Shown piece by piece: positions 59,303 through 64,000 of a DNA stretch of 64,000 nt. Origin of the DNA: Afifella aestuarii (GTDB lineage Bacteria > Pseudomonadota > Alphaproteobacteria > Rhizobiales > Afifellaceae). The translations under genes were made by a program, and so were the position numbers. The stretch covers positions 558,001 through 622,000 of the forward strand of contig NZ_SAUF01000005.1 of NCBI RefSeq assembly GCF_004023665.1, written 5' to 3'. Under the pieces are notes generated by a model, which was not told the origin of the DNA, did not search any database, and saw nothing but the letters and a program-made list of their open reading frames with translations. The stretch's first letter is position 1, and every line of letters begins with the position of its first letter.

Positions 59303-59726
59303 GAAAGCTGCGACCCCGAAGATCGAGGGGATCCTGGAAACTGCCGTCTATGTCGCGGATTTGGCGGCAGCCCATGCCTTCTACGGCGAAGCGCTCGGTT
59401 TGGAGCGAATGACCGGCACGTCGCGGATGATGACTTACGCGGTGGGACCATCAGAGGTTCTCCTCGTCTTTCATCGTGGCGATACGCTGGAAGACACCAA
59501 GACAGCGGGCGGAGTGATTCCGGGCCATCATTCTGAGGGCCCGGCGCATTTCGCCTTCCGCATTGCCACCGACAGCTACGGTCAGTGGAAGCGGCACCTG
59601 CAGGCGACCGACATCGCCATCCTTAGCGAAGTCAGCTGGCCGCGCGGCGGGCGCAGCCTCTATTTTCGCGATCCCGACGGCAACGTCGTTGAGCTCGCCA
59701 CTCGCGGACTTTGGCCGAACTTCTGA
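59283..59726 (+). CDS. VOC family (glyoxalase/bleomycin-resistance-like) protein
   Basis: A 147-residue protein with two beta-alpha-beta-beta-beta units: GILETAVYVADLAAAHAFYG and HFAFRIATDSYGQW, ending in YFRDPDGNVVELATRGLW. The metal-ligand glutamate in NVVELA and histidine in PAHFAF are present. It could be a lyase, dioxygenase or binding protein; no substrate can be named. Its start lies inside the GNAT gene in another frame. Confidence 0.88.
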   Translation: MSDTNVEKAATPKIEGILETAVYVADLAAAHAFYGEALGLERMTGTSRMMTYAVGPSEVLLVFHRGDTLEDTKTAGGVIPGHHSEGPAHFAFRIATDSYGQWKRHLQATDIAILSEVSWPRGGRSLYFRDPDGNVVELATRGLWPNF

Positions 59727-59757
59727 AGTTGGCGGCCAGTCGGACTCGCCGTAGCGC

Positions 59758-60270
59758 TTAGAGCCACCGGCCGACGCGCGCCTTATAGGCGAGATATTCG
59801 GCACCGAAAGCCTCTTCGAGGTGCTTCTCTTCAGGCCTTGCAGCGAGGCGATCCATCAGCACCAACGCGACCGGCGCGAGCAAAACCAGCCACCAATTGG
59901 CGAAGGCGAGTCCGAGCCCGACAACGAGCATGACGTTGCCGACATAAAACGGATTGCGGGAATATCGAAACGGGCCTTCGGTCACGAGGGCGGAGGCCGC
60001 CCGATCGGGCCGCAGTGTCGTCTGGTGCGGCCTGAACGTTCGATAGCCCCAAAGGTCGATCCCGAGAGCGGCAAGAACGATCAAGCCTCCGAGACCACGC
60101 AGGGCGCCGTCTGAATCGGGCCAGGGCAGGGGCGCGACATAGGCGAGAAGCAGCCCGACGAACACTGAGCCGGCCACGATGATCGGTGGCCAGGGGACCG
60201 AGCTTGGCGCGGTCTGCGGATTTGAGTCGTTTTCCACGGTGCCTCCCGTCGAAGCTGTTGTGGTCGCCAA
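59758..60270 (-). CDS. Isoprenylcysteine carboxyl methyltransferase-like membrane protein
   Basis: A 170-residue membrane protein with four to five helices. GPFRYSRNPFYVGNVMLVVG followed by EEKHLEEAFGAEYLAYKARV matches the ICMT/PEMT phospholipid-methyltransferase fold in its SAM-binding C-terminus. The substrate is unknown. The first about 25 residues are low complexity. It is convergent with the VOC gene and diverges from the GST gene across about 220 bases that hold nothing I recognise. Confidence 0.87.
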   Translation of the reverse strand: MATTTASTGGTVENDSNPQTAPSSVPWPPIIVAGSVFVGLLLAYVAPLPWPDSDGALRGLGGLIVLAALGIDLWGYRTFRPHQTTLRPDRAASALVTEGPFRYSRNPFYVGNVMLVVGLGLAFANWWLVLLAPVALVLMDRLAARPEEKHLEEAFGAEYLAYKARVGRWL

Positions 60271-60491
60271 TCAGATCTGGTGGTGCCTCAACACAGTCTC
60301 GCCGACAATTAGACTTGCGTTCTTTCCCGGCGCTCAAGGCGCGCGAAAAATCGGCGCATCCCTTGGTGAGGCCACCACAGGGCGCCCGGACGCCCCCCAG
60401 AAGAGGCCGAGCCTTTTCAATCCCCCAGACATTTCGAAGATCGCACCACGCCATGATTGACGGAACGCTGCACGGCGACGCATCTTCCTGC

Positions 60492-61112
60492 ATGCTCAAA
60501 ATCTACGGCCGCCCCAATTCGATCAATGTCCAGAAAGTGGTTTTCTGCGTGGACGAGATCGGTCTCAGCTACGATCTCGTTTTGGCGGGACGTCAGCATG
60601 GACATGTCGACACCCCTGAATTCCGCAAAATGAATCCCAACGGCCTTGTGCCGGTGCTGGTCGATGATGATTTCGTCCTGTGGGAATCGAATGCGATCGT
60701 TCGCTATCTTTGCGCGCAGCACAGCGCAGGCGCCTTGTGGCCGAGCGACCTCAGAGTTCGCGCCGATGCGGACCGTTGGATGGACTGGCAGACGACGACG
60801 TTCGGTCCGGCGATCGGCCCCGCATTCTACAATCTCGTTCGTCAGCCCGAGGATGCACGTGATCATGCGGCGGTCTCGGCCAGCCAGAAGAAGGGCGAAG
60901 CCTGCGCCGCGATTCTCGAGAAATGGCTGGGGGACCGGCCGTTCGTCAGCGGGGAAACGTTCACCATGGGCGACATCGCTATAGGTGCGATCGTCCTGCG
61001 CTGGCTTAACCTGCCGCTCGAACGCACGCCGGCGCCGAACGTTGAGGCCTATTGCGCGCGGATCATGGAGCGTCCCGCAGCACGGAAGGCGCTTGTTCTG
61101 CCCTTGAGCTGA
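60492..61112 (+). CDS. Glutathione S-transferase family protein
   Basis: A 206-residue cytosolic GST with an N-terminal thioredoxin fold: LKIYGRPNSINVQKVVFCVD (serine at the usual catalytic place) and NPNGLVPVLVDDDFVLWESN, where the cis-proline and ESN bind glutathione. The helical C-terminus contains FVSGETFTMGDIAIGAIVLR. ATG 60492 gives the normal start; ATG 60453 adds 13 unusual residues. Substrate unknown. Confidence 0.92.
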   Translation: MLKIYGRPNSINVQKVVFCVDEIGLSYDLVLAGRQHGHVDTPEFRKMNPNGLVPVLVDDDFVLWESNAIVRYLCAQHSAGALWPSDLRVRADADRWMDWQTTTFGPAIGPAFYNLVRQPEDARDHAAVSASQKKGEACAAILEKWLGDRPFVSGETFTMGDIAIGAIVLRWLNLPLERTPAPNVEAYCARIMERPAARKALVLPLS

Positions 61113-61156
61113 ACCCGTGAAGCATCCGGTCATGGGACGGAAAGTGTAGGCCGACC

Positions 61157-62524
61157 TTGTTTTTAGATATTCGCGGCCTCCTGCGTTTGGAGCGATGGCG
61201 CCTCCGCCTGCAGAATATTTTGACGAGCTTCTGGTTCATCCCCCTCGTCATCGGTGCTGCGGGATGTGTTGCGGCTTTGATCTCGCTCGAGCTCGACCAG
61301 TGGACCGCGCTGCAGAAATTGCTCGGGCACCACTTTTTCCGCGAGATCCAGCCGGATACGGCACGTTCGATTTTGAGCACGATCGCCGCAGCGACGATCT
61401 CTGCGACCTCGATCGTCTATTCGCTGTCCCTCCTGATCCGAAATCTCGCGGCGACATCGCTGGGACCGCGCCTCGTTCAGGACTTGCGGCAGGATCGGCT
61501 GACGCGGCTGACGCTGGGGATGCAGCTCGCCGTTTTCACATACAGTCTGACGATCCTCTACTACGTTGGCACCTTCATCGAGACCCGCACCATCTCGATC
61601 GGCGTCGCCATCCTGCTCGTCATCGTGGCGCTTTCGTTTCTCGTCGTCTTCGTCAATCACATCACCGATCAGGTTAGCGTCGATCATATTGTGGCGCGCG
61701 TCGCCGGCAATCTGCAGGACGCTCTCCAGTCCCACCTGAAGGATGCGAAATCGACCGAAGCCCTCGCCCTGCCGGCGCCGAAGCCGGCCAATGGCGCCAT
61801 AATTTTTGCAGACGCAGAGGGGTATGTGTCCTCCATCAGCTACGACGCCATCGTCGACGCCGCTGATGACAGCATCCGCGTGATCGAAATGCTGGTGCAG
61901 CCGGGCGATTTCGTCATCAAACGCAAGCCTCTGGCACGCATCGATTGCGAGGAGATGCCGGACGGGTTTGCGGGCCTTGTGCGTGGCGCGGTCATTCTCG
62001 GTTCGTCGCGCACCTACTTCCAGGATCTGCCCGCCCGTTTCAGGCTTCTGGTCGAGATCGGGTTGCGGGCGCTGTCACCCGGCGTCAACGATGTCTTTAC
62101 CGCGGTCGCCTGCGCCAACCATCTCGCGGCCTCGCTTGCGTTGCTCGACGGGCGCGATCTGACCCCCGCAATCCATTGGAATGAGAAGCGCGACGTGATG
62201 CTGGTGCCGCAGCCCATGCATTTTGAGGTGGTCGTGGCCTCCGTTCTCAACCCGCTCCGTCAGGCGGGGAAGGAAGTCTTCGTGATGAACGAAGCGCTTT
62301 TGCTCACCTTGGGCGATCTCGCGGCGGCTTCCATCAAACCCGGATTGCGCGAAGTCTATGAACACCATGCGCACCTCGTCGCCGAGAGCGCCCTTATGAC
62401 CGATCTGCAGGACGAAGAACGCTCCATCATTCATGGGCTGCTTCGGCGCGTCGAGGAGCGGGGCGCCGAAGGCAAGAAGATTGAACGTGAATTGAAGAGC
62501 CGGCGTGCCGCGCGGCAGAGCTGA
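61157..62524 (+). CDS. DUF2254 family predicted membrane protein
   Basis: A 455-residue protein with four N-terminal membrane helices (about 25-50, 75-95, 120-140, 145-168) and a large soluble C-terminal part. STIAAATISATSIVYSLSLL, FVNHITDQVSVDHIVARV, and LRALSPGVNDVFTAVACANH are typical of DUF2254. The function is unknown. No ATG lies near the start, so TTG 61157 is used; TTG 61187 is an alternative. It follows the GST gene by 44 bases. Confidence 0.85.
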   Translation: MFLDIRGLLRLERWRLRLQNILTSFWFIPLVIGAAGCVAALISLELDQWTALQKLLGHHFFREIQPDTARSILSTIAAATISATSIVYSLSLLIRNLAATSLGPRLVQDLRQDRLTRLTLGMQLAVFTYSLTILYYVGTFIETRTISIGVAILLVIVALSFLVVFVNHITDQVSVDHIVARVAGNLQDALQSHLKDAKSTEALALPAPKPANGAIIFADAEGYVSSISYDAIVDAADDSIRVIEMLVQPGDFVIKRKPLARIDCEEMPDGFAGLVRGAVILGSSRTYFQDLPARFRLLVEIGLRALSPGVNDVFTAVACANHLAASLALLDGRDLTPAIHWNEKRDVMLVPQPMHFEVVVASVLNPLRQAGKEVFVMNEALLLTLGDLAAASIKPGLREVYEHHAHLVAESALMTDLQDEERSIIHGLLRRVEERGAEGKKIERELKSRRAARQS

Positions 62525-62600
62525 CCACCGGCACCCTTTGCTGGCTTGAAGCCCGACCTGGACGCGCCAGGTTGAGCTTCGAGAGACAAAGGAGCACGAC

Positions 62601-63434
62601 ATGACACTCACCGTCACGGCGAACGGCGCCGAGATTCCGGCGCTCGGTTTTGGAACCTGGCGACTGCGGGACGATGTCTGCCGCCACATGGTGGAGGTGG
62701 CGCTCGACGCCGGCTATCGTCACATCGACACTGCGGAAGCCTACGACAATGAGGAAGCGGTCGGCGACGCTCTCGCAAACCATGTCACCCCACGCGACGA
62801 CATCTTCGTGACCACCAAAGTTTGGCACGAGAACCTTCGCGACGGCGATTTCCAGAAATCTGTCGAGGGAAGCCTGAAGCGTCTTCAGATCGACCAGGCC
62901 GACCTCGTGCTGATCCATTGGCCGAGCCCGTCGATCCCGTTCGACGAACAGATCCAAAGCCTGTGCAAGGCGAAGAAGCAGGGGCTGACCAAACACATCG
63001 GCGTGTCGAATTTCCCGGCCGCCCTCATCGAAGCCGCGATGCGCCACGCCGATGAGCCGATCGTCGCAAACCAGGTCGAGTATCACCCCTATCTCGATCA
63101 GAGCATCGTTCATGCGGCCTGCCGCAAACACGGCCTCGCTCTGACGTCTTACGCGCCAATCGCCCGCGGCGCGGTCTTGGATGAAGAGGTCGTGCGGGAG
63201 ATCGCCGAAGAGAAAGAGCGGACACCCGCCCAGGTCATCCTGCGTTGGCATATCCAGCAGGAGGGGGTGGTTGCGATCCCGCGCTCCTCGAAGGCAGAAA
63301 GAGTAAATGAAAACAGCGATATATTTGATTTTGCTCTAACCCCAGATGAAATGGGGCGGATCTCGGCGCTGGCGCGTCCGGATGGCCGCAGCATCGATCC
63401 GGATTGGGCACCTGACTGGGACGAGGCGGCCTGA
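62601..63434 (+). CDS. Aldo/keto reductase
   Basis: A 277-residue NADPH-dependent reductase with a TIM-barrel fold. The catalytic tetrad is present: aspartate and tyrosine in HIDTAEAYDNEEAVG, lysine in VTTKVWHENL and histidine in LVLIHWPSPS. NADPH is bound by IPRSSKAERVNENSDIFDF. It resembles the bacterial 2,5-diketo-gluconate/methylglyoxal reductases. AAAGGAG precedes its ATG. Substrate not determinable. Confidence 0.94.
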   Translation: MTLTVTANGAEIPALGFGTWRLRDDVCRHMVEVALDAGYRHIDTAEAYDNEEAVGDALANHVTPRDDIFVTTKVWHENLRDGDFQKSVEGSLKRLQIDQADLVLIHWPSPSIPFDEQIQSLCKAKKQGLTKHIGVSNFPAALIEAAMRHADEPIVANQVEYHPYLDQSIVHAACRKHGLALTSYAPIARGAVLDEEVVREIAEEKERTPAQVILRWHIQQEGVVAIPRSSKAERVNENSDIFDFALTPDEMGRISALARPDGRSIDPDWAPDWDEAA

Positions 63435-63531
63435 GGCTTTGCATGACGGCACCCTTCGTCTGCGCCTTCCCGTGATATGAGCCATCATCTTCGGCCAGTC
63501 CGGAGATGATTCGTCGATCGGGCAGGAGCCG

Positions 63532-64000
63532 ATGTTTTTCATAATCTCAAAGGTTGCGGGCTTCTTTCTCGCTCCCTCGAATGCGCTTGTCATTCTGACG
63601 ATCTTCGGCGTCGTGGTTCAGATGCTGTGGTCGTTTCGCGTCGGCGCTGTCGTGGCGGCGGCCGGGCTCGTCGGCATCCTGGCCTGCGGACTCGGCCCCG
63701 TGGCCAACTGGTTGATCCTTCCTCTGGAGAACCGCTTCGAGCAGCCCGCATCGGACAACGCCGCCCCCGACGGCATCATAGTCTTGGGCGGCGCTCTCTC
63801 TGATCGGGTAAGTGGCGAGCGCGACGCCGGGCTTGAGCTGACCGAAGCGGGCGACCGCATTCTCGCACTCTTGCGCCTTGCGCGGACTTATCCGCAGGCC
63901 CGCATCGTCTTCACAGGAGGCAGCAGTGCACTGACCGGCGGGGGCAGGAAGACGGAGGGCGAACTCGTCGGAGAGGCCATTGAGCGTTTCGGGCTCTCGC
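63532..64000 (+). CDS. YdcF/ElyC/SanA (DUF218) family protein, partial at right edge
   Basis: The first 156 codons are in the window. Two membrane helices (about 5-28 and 33-55) are followed by DGIIVLGGALSDRVSGE and ARIVFTGGSSALTGGGRKTEGE, the DUF218 core. Members have been linked to envelope polysaccharide metabolism and vancomycin sensitivity. GGAG precedes ATG 63532. The C-terminal part lies outside. Confidence 0.88.
   Translation, partial: MFFIISKVAGFFLAPSNALVILTIFGVVVQMLWSFRVGAVVAAAGLVGILACGLGPVANWLILPLENRFEQPASDNAAPDGIIVLGGALSDRVSGERDAGLELTEAGDRILALLRLARTYPQARIVFTGGSSALTGGGRKTEGELVGEAIERFGLS

Overview
This 64 kb window is chromosomal DNA of a GC-rich alphaproteobacterium, almost certainly in the order Hyphomicrobiales (Rhizobiales). 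The main evidence is gene order. The runs glyA-nrdR-ribD-ribE-ribH-nusB-thiL-MFS-hppA, bamE/CBP3-chaperone/DUF177-plsX-fabH-ihfA-merR-tRNA-Pro, hda-ppk-ppx-rnd-aspS and aminotransferase-hom-glpX-recJ are familiar from rhizobial chromosomes. A K+-independent H+-pyrophosphatase, a class I PHA synthase and a DUF2842/ctaA pair fit the same group. The genus cannot be fixed from the sequence alone. I see no phage, insertion sequence, CRISPR array, toxin-antitoxin pair or defence island.

Layout. 1-9.4 kb: one-carbon, riboflavin and thiamine metabolism in a tightly packed operon that ends in an MFS transporter, then hppA and a strong terminator. 9.4-9.65 kb: a gene-free stretch with three consecutive hairpins lying between two facing terminators. 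9.65-14.7 kb: envelope and fatty-acid operon (bamE on the minus strand; CBP3-type chaperone, DUF177, plsX, fabH, ihfA, merR on the plus strand) and tRNA-Pro(GGG). 14.9-22 kb: a small exopolysaccharide locus (Wzy/ligase-like, initiating phosphosugar transferase, Wza-type exporter, Wzz/Wzc-like co-polymerase with a decayed kinase domain, NodB-type deacetylase) that has no flippase or dedicated glycosyltransferases. 22-30 kb: heme A synthase, a molybdopterin oxidoreductase, purM/purN, a CDP-alcohol phosphatidyltransferase, an AI-2E-family permease and the replication regulator Hda. 30-37 kb: polyphosphate metabolism (ppk, ppx), RNase D and aspS. 37.1-40.4 kb: two tandem secreted proteins of unknown function that share a C-terminal module. 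40.4-50 kb: PHA synthase, amino-acid and sugar enzymes, recJ, a small YARHG-like secreted protein, and glutathione-dependent formaldehyde oxidation. 51-64 kb: propionyl-CoA carboxylase alpha subunit, cyclopropane fatty acid synthase, acylphosphatase, a secreted orphan behind a triple TTAA array resembling CtrA sites, lipB, tRNA-Leu(GAG), mgtE, a GH25 lysozyme-like lipoprotein, several small enzymes, a DUF2254 membrane protein, an aldo/keto reductase and the start of a YdcF/SanA-type gene.

Most of the window is core housekeeping DNA. The least explained parts are the tandem secreted pair at 37.1-40.4 kb, the CtrA-like array at 54.85 kb with its orphan gene, the structured gene-free stretch at 9.45-9.55 kb, and the exopolysaccharide co-polymerase with dead nucleotide-binding motifs. 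No previously undescribed multi-gene system can be demonstrated; the tandem secreted pair is the best candidate for an undescribed family.
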